64,000 bases of DNA from Chaetoderma sp. LZ-2023a (taxonomy: Eukaryota; Mollusca; Caudofoveata; Chaetodermatida; Chaetodermatidae), in NCBI GenBank assembly GCA_034401795.1, contig CM067370.1, positions 62,955,254 to 63,019,253 of the forward strand, written 5' to 3'. The notes below the pieces were generated by a model. That model was not told where the DNA came from. It searched no databases and was given only the letters and a program-made list of their open reading frames with translations. The position numbers and the translations under genes were made by a program. Of this stretch, positions 46,474 through 56,856 are shown piece after piece (positions within the stretch are counted from its first letter, which is position 1; each line of letters starts with the position of its first letter).

Positions 46474-48251
46474 GGTTCCTCCCTGACCTTCACCAATACC
46501 TTCGGTAGAAGAATGGTGGGTGGGTACGCGTAAGCGTGCATCCCTCTCCAGCTTATCGCCAGAGCGTCTGTATCGACGGCATTTGGATCTGGAATCGGCG
46601 AGACATACGTCATGATTTGAGCATTTTCCTTTGTGGCGAACAAGTCCACGTTGGGTTTACCCCAATGCTCGAAGATCCGTCGTAGAACTGGAGGGTTGAG
46701 GGACCATTCTGTTGGCAGAATTCTCTGTCTGCGAGACAAAGCATCCGCCAGAATGTTCAATCGGCCAGAAATGTGAGCTGCTTTCAAAACAACCGAGTAA
46801 TTCCTGCACCACTGAATCAAGTGCCACACTCTGATACACAGAGTGGGCAACCTGGTCCCGCCTCGGTGATTTATATATGATACTACTGTCGAATTGTCCG
46901 ACCGTATCAATATCACCTTGCCCCTGATCATCGGAAGGAACTCTTCCAACGCCAGTTCCACTGCCATCATTTCCAACAGATTGATATGCAGCTGACTCTC
47001 CGGGAGAGTCCATGTGCCCGAGACCTGGTGTTCTCCCAAGCAGGCACCCCACCCCTCCAGCGATGCATCCGTGTACACGGACAGCTGGGGGTGGGGTAGG
47101 TGCAGCGAAACCCCTACTAGGAGATTCTGACGCTCCTTCCACCATACAAGATGCGACATTATCGGCTCCAAAACTGGTACCAGTTTTGACAGGGGTTCTG
47201 TTCTCTGTTTCCACAGAGACATCAGATACAACTGGATAGGCCTTCGCATTAGAGCAGCGTATGGGATAACCTGCTCCATGGAGACCATCATGCCCAGCAT
47301 CTGAAGGAACCGACTCGCCTGAATGTGGTTTCCCACTCGAAAACTCTTGAGGATGGCTAACAGAGACACCACTCTGGGCTCTGACGGGTACACCCTGCCC
47401 TCCTCGAGATCGAATCGCATCCACAAATAAACGAAATATTGAGTGGGCGTCAACTCAGATTTCTCCTCGTTGACTATCCAGCCTAGATCTGAAAGTAACC
47501 TCAGAGTCAGAGCAGTATCCACGTTCAACCTGGCTGCCGAGTCTGCCTTGATCAGCTAGTCGTCTATGTAGGTGTGTAGCACCACGTTCTCTTTTCTGAG
47601 AAACGCTGTCACAGCAAGGACCACTCTTGTGAAAACCCTCGGAGCTGTCGACAGGCCAAATGGGAGAACAATAAACTCCCATACTTGATTCTGAAACGCA
47701 AATCTCAGAAACCTGTGACAACTCCTGTTCATCGGAATGTGGAAATATGCATCTTTCAGATCGATCGATACACACCACATTCCTTTCCTCAATCCCGCCA
47801 TTACCGACCTCGGCGTTTCCATCTGGAACTGAGGCGTATGGATAAACCAATTTAATGGCCCGAGATTGAGTATGGGTCTCCATCCCCCTGTGCTCTTGGG
47901 GACAAGGAACATGTTTGAATAGAAGCCTGGAGTGTTTCGGTTTGCTGGTTTTATTGCTCCCTTCAGAAGCAAACCCGACACTTCCTTTTGAACGGCTTCT
48001 AACTTGTCTGGCTCCCTTGGTACGGCTGTCCAGACAGGTGCCAAAGACAGATTTTGTGGTGGAAAGTCCCACCACTCCGGCATGTAACCCTGGGATAACC
48101 ATCCCAGGACCAGACTGTCTGACGTCACACCTCGCCAGGCCTCGACGAAACGCATGAGCCTTCCACCCACCATAGACGCCTCGACGTCTAACGGGGTTGT
48201 CCGGCTCGTAGTCCGCTCCCCCCTCTTTCTTAACGAGAGAGAGAGAACCAT
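46128..48251 (-). pseudogene. DIRS D RT / RNase H / MT-like ORF with one stop
   Basis: RT has GGWRPILNLGPLNWF, IDLKDAYFHIPM, LPFGLSTAPRVFTRV and HTYIDD. The next codon is TAG (47553-47555), where A and C have Trp; the frame then continues without shift (LIKADSAARLN). RNase H has VYTDASLEGWG, LLEMMAVELAL, IRSDNSTVVSYIN and LADALSRRQ. The MT-like domain has HWGKPNVDLFATKEN, SPIPDPNAVDTDALAISW, AYAYPPTILLP and APYWPSRAWFTDLLDLL. A single base change would separate this from an open frame; as it stands the protein ends right after its catalytic motif. Confidence 0.9.
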
Positions 48252-48340
48252 TTCGTTCTAGGCACGACGGGTATAACTGGCACCGCTGTTCCTGTCGCAC
48301 AGGCGCGGTCCAGACGGATATGAAGGGAGCTCTCGTACCC

Positions 48341-50413
48341 TCAGGTACGATCCGGCTCCTTCTGTCCGCCCTTTGAGGACTTACCCTTACCCTTCCCCTT
48401 CCCGCCTCTAGGGCGGTCAGGAGCAACCTTGGTGAGGGTAGGCGCCTCTACAACCTTCCTGGCTTTCTTCGCCGGCGACGGCTGAGAAAAACCAGCTGAA
48501 GCAGAAGTCGCAACAGGCTTAGCTTTCGCCTTGCCCTTATGCTTCTTCTGCTTCCTTGAAGGTTGTCCCGCTAGCGGTTTCCCTACAGCCCCTAGTGCGT
48601 GCGCTTGCCGCACTAGCTCTAGCTGCAGGTTGACCGCTAACTGATTCTGCGCGATACTGGCTGTATCCTCTAAGATGGCCCGCGCCTGGCCACCGAAGAT
48701 GCTAGGCCCTGTCAGGGGGCGTCCCAAGAAGATGCTCTCTGACTGCCGTAGCCGGACGCATATGGTCAATGACCATTTGCCTCCTGGATTTAGTCACTCG
48801 CCCTTGCACCCTTGCCAATGCGTCCATAGACAGCACCAGGCCGTCATTTACGCACGAAAGCGCCACAGGTGGCACAGGGTGGCCTGCCCCGCTTCAGCCC
48901 ACACCGACTGAAGGAGACGATACGAGTGGTTGACAGCGCTCATAGCTGCCCTCACACCCTCATCGCATAGGGACAGGACTTCCTCTTGGTGTACCTGAGC
49001 CTTGTCCACAAGTGCCGGACCGGGGCCACCCGCCCCGGCACTCTGAACGCCCAGTACCCATCGGTCATCCTTGGTGACCGACGGGACTACACCATATCTG
49101 TCGTACTCCCCCCGCGGAATACGACATCTTGCCCGCACCTCCTTGGAGGCCGCAGGGAGCTGACCCTTGGTCATAAGTTGTTTGCTATAAATAGCCTCCA
49201 ACAATTCTATGAACCGTGGATCCAGTCCCACAGACTGGATCCGGGCCGTGGGCAAAATCCCCGTCCTGATCGACGCAACCGACGGACGGGGCGCATCTTC
49301 ATCGGCCGTGGCCGAAACCACAGACGGGTCAACCCTGGTTAGCCACGCCAGAGCCTCTGACCAATCAATCTCCGATGAAGACACACCCGCAAACACGTCA
49401 CCCGTTGACGTGTTCACGGGACTGCCAGCCACGGCCTCCCGGCAAGGAGCCACGGCTGACACGCCAGGCACTCCGGTACCACACGGTTCCGCCGCCACCC
49501 CATGAAACACTCCGGTCCATGGGGTAGGTCCGCACGGAAAACCGTACGGACCCGTAGCAGTCGCGGAACCGTAGCCAGACACGGGCGCCAACGGCACCCC
49601 ACGTCCGACTGCCGGACCAGGCGAGATAGGTGAGTACCACGCCCGGCCCGGCCGACCCGTTACCATGTCGGCTGGTGCCAAACCAACCGTCACGGAACCG
49701 GTGCCCGGTACCAGATTAGCCTCAGCCACAGGCGGAGCCGCTGCCCTGGACGGAATCGACCTCCATATTCTCCACCTGCGGCATCACAGGCCGCAGCAAC
49801 CTCTCCTCCTCGGCCTCCTCGTCTTCAGACTCCGAAGAGTCGTCACTAGACGAGGAAACCGTGGAGCCGTCCTGGCGGACGGCTCCCACACCTGACAGAC
49901 CGGCCACCGCTACTGGACCACCCGGAGGTGGCCGCAGAGAAACAGAACCTGTCTGGCCGGAGCCAGACGGGACTGCCAGGGGTCCGTACAAGACGGCCCC
50001 TTCGGAAACCAGTCCAGAACCCTGTCCGAGGACAGCGTCCATACCAGGCATGGGGAGAAACTGCCCCCCAACCTTTGGTAGCAGGGACGACACCAGCGTG
50101 GGCAGAACGCTATGTAGGAAACCCTGCATAGCCGGACCAAACCACGCCGGCGGTGCCATCTCCGCCACCTCCAGCTGGGGACGTGGAGCACCCCCACCGG
50201 CCGAACCGGGCGCTCCACGATTTACTCTCGGACCGCCTGACCCCGCGTCAGACCCAGCCAAGTCCTTCTGGGCAAGGAACTTAACCATCATATCCACGGA
50301 CCACACTGCGCACACATTACACCTATGGTCTAGGTTACAGGGCGAACACCTAAAACAGACATGGTCCTGGAATACGACTCGTACAAATTTATGGCACTCG
50401 TCACATGATGGCG
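48341..50413 (-). pseudogene. DIRS D gag-like ORF1 (several frame breaks)
   Basis: The finger SCDECHKFV...HVCFRCSPCN..HRCNVCAVW lies at 50290-50400, after an acceptor-like TTATTTTATAG. The frame 49722-50315 is Gly/Ser/acidic (SSSDDSSESEDEEAEEERLL). The next frame, 48848-49729, holds DWSEALAWLTRVDPSV and RARCRIPRGEYDRYGVVPSV, aligned with A/C gag. The third frame, 48341-48769, holds RPLTGPSIFGGQA and a Lys-rich tail (SRKQKKHKGKAKAKP). At least two frameshifts are therefore needed to read through. Confidence 0.78.
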
Positions 50414-51310
50414 GGGTTGGCTTGGCCTATAAAATAAGCACAAACCTACAATTACAAGCGGAACGAGACCCTGATGGAAGGCAGACAATTAATTTTCAAA
50501 TAATTTGACTCATAAATTAACCGTATCCCTCCCGCACCCCACCCCGCCACGTTACAACAAAGATCGCATTGATTATGACGACAAGAACGAAGCGGGCATT
50601 AAACACACCCATATTAGATCCTCCAGGATGTGTAACGGCTCCAGGAATCATATCGCATAGCATTCGGGGTATATTTACCAATCAATATAAATTATACTCC
50701 CTAACGAAAGCCAAACGATATGTGAAGAAAACAATGTATAACAAACTGCTGTATCACACGGTAAAACCGCAGACCACGCATCTACTCAAGAATTTTGAAA
50801 CCACCGATCATTGCAAACCGATCGTGATCGCACGTAAACTTGAACATTCTAAAGTTTCCGGTACCATTTTTAGTACGCAGCACCCAGAACGAGATGCGCA
50901 AATTAATGAAAGTTTTTCTTCACATAAACATCCGAGCGACCGGGTGTGACGTCACCCGCTCGGAACGACGTCAGCCGATATTCGTGTTAGAAAAACCGTA
51001 GCAAACACCTATTTTCATATCTGCCGATCGCCTGTTGGGGTTTAAAGAAGGCGATCGTCTGGCATATATCGTTGTTAGCTCACGTCCCAGATTCTCTGGG
51101 GTCAGAAATTGGGACATGCGACACAGCGAAATTTAGAGACCTAAGTCTTTTAACTATGGATAATAAAGAATGATACAACCTGGTTATCATCGGTGGTATT
51201 CTCCATAGTATCCAGTTAAATCCTTCAAGAACGCACAAACTATCACTTTACAGACAAAGACTTAGATTTCTTTAACAAAAGACACTAAAATCCTCTCCCT
51301 GCAGAAAGCA

Positions 51311-51497
51311 TGTATTGCTCTTGTTGCTATGCAAACAAGAATGAGCTCTATGGTAAACGGGTACTCGGCAGTTGGGAGCCGAGTACCCGGTTCCCAGGAG
51401 TCGGTAAAGCTTTCTAAGTCTATAATCCTAGAGCCGCTGTCAAGGCCAGCTGTATATATCAGAAGTAACAGAATGGTGAGTATTGATCGAAGGAGAA
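51311..51497 (-). repeat. DIRS D 5' ITR
   Basis: Inverted partner of 44472-44640, with the GGGTACTCGGC hairpin. Confidence 0.87.
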
Positions 51498-51646
51498 GCC
51501 TATGCCTATAACCTCTCATTAAAACTATAAACCCAAATAGGGCCCAGGAAACACAACTTACACCATAAAGTCTTTACTTTAAAACGTACAAATGTTGGAC
51601 AAAACCAAAACAAATGGCTACTGAAAACTACACAATAACTTTTAAC

Positions 51647-51880
51647 GGTTACACATTAAAACATTAATGGTTACACCCAACTGATAAAACTGGTTACAAC
51701 CACAAAACAATAAAAAAAACGGTTACAAAAAATCAACAATCATCTTTTTTCCGGTTACAAATCACAAATTAACAGTTACAAAAACCAACATTAACGGTTA
51801 CAAATTCAAAAATCTGGTTACAAATGGTTACCTGCAACCAGATTTTTCTGACCGGTTACACAAGTAGGGCAAGTGTAACC
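51647..51880 (+). promoter_or_regulatory. Cluster of ten GGTTACA-type motifs plus one inverted copy
   Basis: GGTTACA or a one-base variant begins at 51647, 51669, 51692, 51721, 51753, 51774 (AGTTACA), 51796, 51816, 51826 (GGTTACC) and 51854. TGTAACC (inverted) lies at 51874. Intervening sequence is A/C-rich and not repeated, so this is not an ordinary tandem satellite. It lies directly upstream of a TATA box. Confidence 0.7.
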
Positions 51881-51891
51881 AGCAAGGAGAG

Positions 51892-51900
51892 TATAAAAGG
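51892..51900 (+). promoter_or_regulatory. TATA box TATAAAAGG
   Basis: Near-consensus RNA polymerase II TATA element just downstream of the GGTTACA cluster. A start site would be expected around 51920-51930 (CAGCATTCAA). Confidence 0.55.
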
Positions 51901-51992
51901 AAGTGCCAACCAGCCAAGACCAGCATTCAATTATACAGTAAAAGATACCTTAAACCATATCAATTTTGTTATAAGATGTTTTAAAAAAAATA

Positions 51993-52380
51993 TTGGTCAA
52001 TTTCACCTATGTAACACAAATTTGCCCAACTCATGATGCCGTCACCAGTCAACATGGACAGGACACATTACTGATCATAAAGCCCCCAGAAGTCTCTAAG
52101 GCTACAACAGCAGTCTTCAACCAAATAGACTTTATACTATATGCAAAAACCCTACTTCAGGATCCTCATTTCATTACACGCCTTCAGATGAACTATCTCT
52201 ACGTAATGCACAAACGCCCTACCAGGCAAGAAGGTAGTCACATACACCTTATCCAAGCTCATCCAAGCTCATCAGCAACACTGACACTCAAATGTCATAC
52301 AAAAAGGTCCTCGGGGAGCAGATAGCTAACATTAACATCAGCTCAGATCCAAATGAAGCCCTAACTAAAATACTGAAATG
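51993..52380 (+). pseudogene. Unrecognised ORF downstream of the TATA box
   Basis: One frame is open from 51993 to 52325 without an upstream ATG (LLIIKPPEVSKATTAVFNQI, FILYAKTLLQDPHFITRLQM). After it, ATG at 52292 in another frame gives MSYKKVLGEQIANINISSDP and ends at 52380. The two could be one frameshifted protein fragment. I do not recognise the family. It is kept because a promoter-like region stands in front of it. It may be the 5' part of an old mobile element. Confidence 0.3.
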
Positions 52381-52839
52381 ATGGAATCATCAGCTACCAA
52401 CACCATAGGCGTTCTCAAGTAATCATACATACATGGCTAATACTGTTTCGATCTACTTACCAATGACAACATAATGGTTAGCTTGGTATCCATTTCATGA
52501 TTTAATCTTAACATAGGTCTCTGTCCACATGACATTGCTGCAGATCCCGAGCGTTTCCAACCAATCATATGAGCGGAATGATCAGCGACAATTGTCTCTG
52601 AAGAATTCGACGTGCACTGCGGTTTCCTAAAATGCAAGCGTTATTGGTGTTTAGTGTAAGGATGTATAAGGTTACTCATTTTGCATCTCAGAATGCTGAG
52701 TATCGAGTCAGTTCATGGTCACATTTTGGCATGTTGGATTAAATCATGAATGGATTCACATGTTACACAAGGCACTGATCTTAGACCTTGTTTATAATGT
52801 AGACAGGTAAGCATAACCAAAACATTCACTACATGGTAC
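52381..52839. other. No gene seen
   Basis: Unassigned, no long ORF. Confidence 0.4.
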
Positions 52840-53020
52840 TCTCATAGAAAGTCCATTTGCATACCCAAAGAAGACCTTTACCACTAGAATGACTGGCTCT
52901 GTTATTGAGCCAGTCATTAGTGATGAATTTTCAAAAATAGTCTTGTCCTGGTCTGCAAATAGACATTTATCAAGACTACAGCAGAAGCTGTTTTGGCCAA
53001 GTTGAGTGTTAACGGGTTAA
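52840..53020. mobile_element. Palindromic MITE, family M (5' trimmed)
   Basis: Contains CATAGAAAGTCCATTTGC, a GACTGGCTCTGTTATTGAGC-CAGTC centre, AATTTTCAAAAATAGTCTTG, and ends GAGTGTTAACGGGTTAA. Confidence 0.8.
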
Positions 53021-53271
53021 CACAAAGTTTCCCTAGCCACCAGTGTATGTATATTATGCTGCTTAAAATGTTGACAAATTCTTGATAACACATGATGACA
53101 TGCGCATACCTCTTTGCTAATCAAAATTTACTCTAAGTCTCTTATATTCACTGATACTCAATATTTTCAAATAATTTAAGATAACATGCAGATTTATATG
53201 AGCTGATTTTTCCTTCTAATCCTTTAACATCTGAAGTTCCAGTGCCTCAGGTTTCAAGACAGCTATACACG
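53021..53271. other. No gene seen
   Basis: AT-rich unassigned sequence. Confidence 0.4.
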
Positions 53272-53388
53272 AAATCTGTTAAATATTTTGAAATTAATTT
53301 CACTGTGAGCTGTTACTGCCTATGGCTGCCCTAGGCAGCAACAGCTCGCATTAAATTAATTTCAAAATATTCAACAGAATATTCCCTA
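53272..53388. repeat. Foldback, ~115 bp (TGAAATTAATTT arms)
   Basis: TTAAATATTTTGAAATTAAT pairs with its complement near 53375. GCTGTTACTGCCTA pairs with TAGGCAGCAACAGC around GGCTGCCC. Confidence 0.8.
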
Positions 53389-53756
53389 CATCATAAAGAA
53401 TTTGTCACTTCTGGTTTGCAACGGTTATTTGTAATCACAACCCCACGCTAGCCTCACACAATGACTCAATAACGCTTCCCAATGTGGGGCATGAATGAAA
53501 TGTCTTTCGCCTCAAAGATGTTCAAAGCTTTAAGACCAGTTATCATGACAAAAATAGGATTCTGAAATTTCAGCTGTTTCTTGGTTAAGAATGGACATTT
53601 CCAGTTTATCCATCCATCATCTGACGAAATATTATGTCATAATCAACTAAGTGATGTAATAATTAATTATGGCATGAATGACTCGATTTAGTCCGTCTTT
53701 AATGCTCAATAGTCTGACACGTTGTACGAATTGTATCTCTTTACCATTTAATAACC
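53389..53756. other. No gene seen
   Basis: Nothing supported. Confidence 0.4.
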
Positions 53757-53815
53757 ATTCTGTTGAATATTTTGAAACTAATTTGACTTAGTTTCAAAAT
53801 ATTTAATAGCTTACC
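53757..53815. repeat. Short foldback of the same type
   Basis: TTGAATATTTTGAAACTAAT followed within a few bases by its complement TTTCAAAATATTTAAT. Confidence 0.75.
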
Positions 53816-54004
53816 TGTATAGTTTTCTGGAAATTGATAGTCAGAGAATTCAGGGATAGATTGATCTCCACACAAGCGAGGTGTGGGTGGAGATTAACTA
53901 AAGATGGGTCAGGCATAATTAAAACTGGAAAGATCCATTGAGATATGTGATGTAAAAATAGTATCAATGTTTGTACATTGTACAAGAATAAAGGCATGAC
54001 TATG

Positions 54005-54376
54005 CCTTACCTTGTACTCATATCCGGGGAAATGCCTGCTTGAGCGTACATAGTAACACATGTGTGCCTTACCTTGTACTCATATCCGGGAAAATGCCTG
54101 CTTGAGCGTACATAGTAACACATGTGTGCCTTACCTTGTACTCATATCCAGGAAAATGCCTGCTTGAGCGTACATAGTAACACATGTGTGCCTTACCTTG
54201 TACTCATATCCGGGAAAATGCCTGCTTGAGCGTACATAGTAACACATGTGTGCCTTACCTTGTACTCATATCCGGGAAAATGCCTGCTTGAGCGTACATA
54301 GTAACACATGTGTGCCTTACCTTGTACTCATATCCGGGAAAATGCCTGCTTGAGCGTACATAGTAACACATGTGAG
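54005..54376 (+). repeat. 62-bp minisatellite, six copies
   Basis: Units start CCTTACCTTGTACTCATATC at 54005, 54067, 54129, 54191, 54253 and 54315. Differences are one or two bases (GGGGAAA, CAGGAAA or GGGAAA after the ATATC). The sixth unit ends AACACATGTGAG. Near identity implies recent expansion. Confidence 0.95.
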
Positions 54377-55339
54377 TATAGTAATAGTGGCACAATGCTG
54401 ATTATGATGAGGACATAAGGTACTATTCCATTCATGAGGCAGTTCCACGGTCACATTCAGATCTTCATTAGCTGCCCAACCTGCAAGACAACATACAGCA
54501 CACCTCAGAAATAAACTGTATAGACAAAACAAACTAAAACATACCGTTGAACAGTTTGAACTTAGGCAGCATGCCGCAGCAATGTCTTCCAAATTCCGAT
54601 CTAATTATATTCAAAATATTCAACAGAAGATTTCTTACTAACATGCAAACTTCTGTTATTGTTTTGGAAACATGTTAAATTATGTATGCGATGTGCTCTG
54701 GCTACATGTCCATTTTCCAGACTGGATTTAATCCTTTACCTGTCAAGATTGATAAAGAAAATGCAAGATTTAGTTTCCAGTGGGAGTGATGCATACATGT
54801 CCATTTGCAGGCCAAGAAGGTGATTTTGGAAAATGCATCACTGGAATCTGAGAGCTTGAGCTATAAGGAAAGTGTGTGAATCTCACACTAAATGTGTGAC
54901 AGTTGAGTGGTCTGATATTTAAAATACAGTCCAAGTAAGCAGTGATTTGATTTGTCCTTGCAAACATCCGCTTCATTCACATGAAGGACAATTTGTTGAG
55001 TCTCAAAACATCTTAAAACATAATCTACCATGAAGTTAACTCTTGGCTGGTTACTTGCATGATAATCAAGCAATCATTTCATTTCTAGAGAAATTTTAGT
55101 TTAAATTAGAAATTTTTCATTAACACTCAGTTGTCTTCTCCATTTGACTGAACAGACTTATCTGGTTCAGGGCATAATTTTCCACTTGGCAATTGCAAAA
55201 GCAAATCGCACAATATGCAATACTAGATTTCTCAAGTCGATGATAAGTTATCACAAATCCCCACGTCCACCGCTCTGACCTGTTGACCCCAACCACAAAC
55301 CCTGGGAGCACAGCCAAATCAAAATGGGTAACCAACATA
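54377..55339. other. Mostly unassigned; half of a family M copy
   Basis: About 54735-54900 has CCTTTACCTGTCAAGA, GTCCATTTGCAGGCCAAGAA and a GGTGATTTTGGAAAATGCAT block, but no second arm. No gene was accepted. Confidence 0.4.
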
Positions 55340-56290
55340 TCAAATTTGGTTGAATTCCATCCAATGGGTGAGTTGCATTACAATCAATTTCTTGACTTTT
55401 TTACCCCATGACCCACCTCCAGGGGCGGAGCCAAATGTAAATGGACTCATCCACTCCACATGGATATCCATGGGTAAATCGCACACCAAATTTGTTTGAA
55501 TTCTAATACACATGCACCCATTCACGCACGCACGCACACACAAACACACAACTTCCGCAATGGGAAAGAGCCAAATATAAATGTCCTCTTGCACTCCGCA
55601 ATCATATGGGGACAAACTCACATACATGTACTCATAAGGATTCTCATAAGGATCATTTTGAGGGTATATATCCACAAAATGCAAATTGGGACCCCCAAAA
55701 GTAGTGGCAGTGGGTCCCATGGGACCCCTGAAAATCTTGTATGATTCTTAAATATTAATTAGTTTTATAGGTTTTAGCACAAAAATATAAACAAAATCTA
55801 ACATAGGCATGATGGGAGTACGAGGAACCCACATAATTCATAGCTGTGAGTCGATGCTACCTTCTAATTTTATCATGAAGGAAAAAAGTTGCATTGAACC
55901 CAAGATTTTCAGTTTGGGACCCCAAATTTCATTTTGGGACCCTCAGATTTTGGGGTGTAGGGTTCCTAGGAACTCCAGGATTTACATGACATGACATATA
56001 CTGCATACTAAATTTGGTTGAATTCCATCCAATGGTTTCGAAGGAGTTGCATTACAATCAAAATTTTCTTGACTTTTTTACTGCATCCCGCACCCCCGAT
56101 GGGGGCAGAGCCAAATGTAAATGTCTTTTTGCATTCCGCAGTCATATGTGTAACTCACATACCAAATTTGGATGAATATGTCCAAGGGTTTCAGAGGAGC
56201 TGAATTACAACCAATATAACTTTTGGACTCCTTTGAAATCAGTATATCCCAAAAACTACATAAAACCAATTTCGGCTTCAAAATCAATCA
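55340..56290. repeat. Diverged repeat units with AAATTTGGTTGAATTCCATC
   Basis: The order AAATTTGGTTGAATTCCATC, GAGTTGCATTACAATCAA, TTCTTGACTTTTTTAC and GGCGGAGCCAAATGTAAATG occurs at 55345-55450 and again at 56010-56125, with partial copies near 55490 and 56160. A GCACGC/ACACAC stretch lies at 55525-55550. Probably the core of another tandem-repeat element. Confidence 0.6.
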
Positions 56291-56296
56291 AATAAG

Positions 56297-56824
56297 CAAG
56301 AGGCCCAAGGGCCTGTAACGCTCACCTGGACCATCCGCATTTAAACCATTTGCATTTAAATATAGACACAATGGATAATTTTCGGAAAGTCCAAAATGGC
56401 CACCAAAAGACTTGACCAATCAAGATTCTTGTTTGATATGTTAAAGCCTACCATCATGGGATCATTACACACACGTTTTGTTGAAAACGGCTCACTGATT
56501 AAGGAGTACTGATTTTAAATGGATCCAGAAATCTTTTAGAAAATCAAAGATAGTTGCCAAAACATTGACCTAGATCAAAATTCTGAATAGATTATCTAGA
56601 GGTTACCACAATAGGATCCTTCTAGCCAAATTTGGTTGAAATTTCCCAAGTGGTTAATGAGGAGTAGAGTTTTAAGCGAATTACCATTGTTCGGAAAATC
56701 AAAGATGGTCACAAAAAAAAATCAAGCAGACAGAATTATGTACACATTCTTAAGCGTACCAGCCCAGGGTCCTTCCAGCTGAGTTTGTTTGAAATCAGCC
56801 AAGCGGTTAATGAGGAGTAGGCTT
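56297..56824 (+). mobile_element. Family X copy, 5' part (X-3)
   Basis: Starts CAAGAGGCCCAAGGGCCTG, then AACGCTCACCTGGACCAT. Core units have CCAAATTTGGTTGAAAT and GTTAATGAGGAGTAG. It is interrupted at 56825 by half of an M element. No X end (AGCTCAC hairpin) is seen to the right within the window. Confidence 0.7.
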
Positions 56825-56856
56825 TTAACCCTTTAACACTTATATTTGTTAAAAAA
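56825..56856 (+). mobile_element. Family M left end, cut by the next insertion
   Basis: TTAACCCTTTAACACTTATA matches the start of other M copies. The sequence switches to the X start at 56857. Confidence 0.65.

Larger units (their letters stand above)
44438..51497 (-). mobile_element. DIRS-type retrotransposon D (7060 bp)
   Basis: The ends come from the ICR comparison: left AAGGAAATGTCAATTTCC, right TATTGATCGAAGGAGAA. The ITRs (44.47-44.64 and 51.31-51.47 kb) contain a strong internal hairpin GGGTACTCGGC / GCCGAGTACCC. Gene order and overlaps equal A and C, but the sequence is a separate family. The YR ORF is intact; RT has one stop codon and gag several breaks. Three bases (GAT) at the ICR join match neither end, so boundaries may be off by up to three bases. 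Confidence 0.9.

Noticed and set aside
54005-54376. CRISPR-like array
   Set aside because: The 62-bp units are contiguous with no unique spacers; this is a minisatellite in animal DNA.
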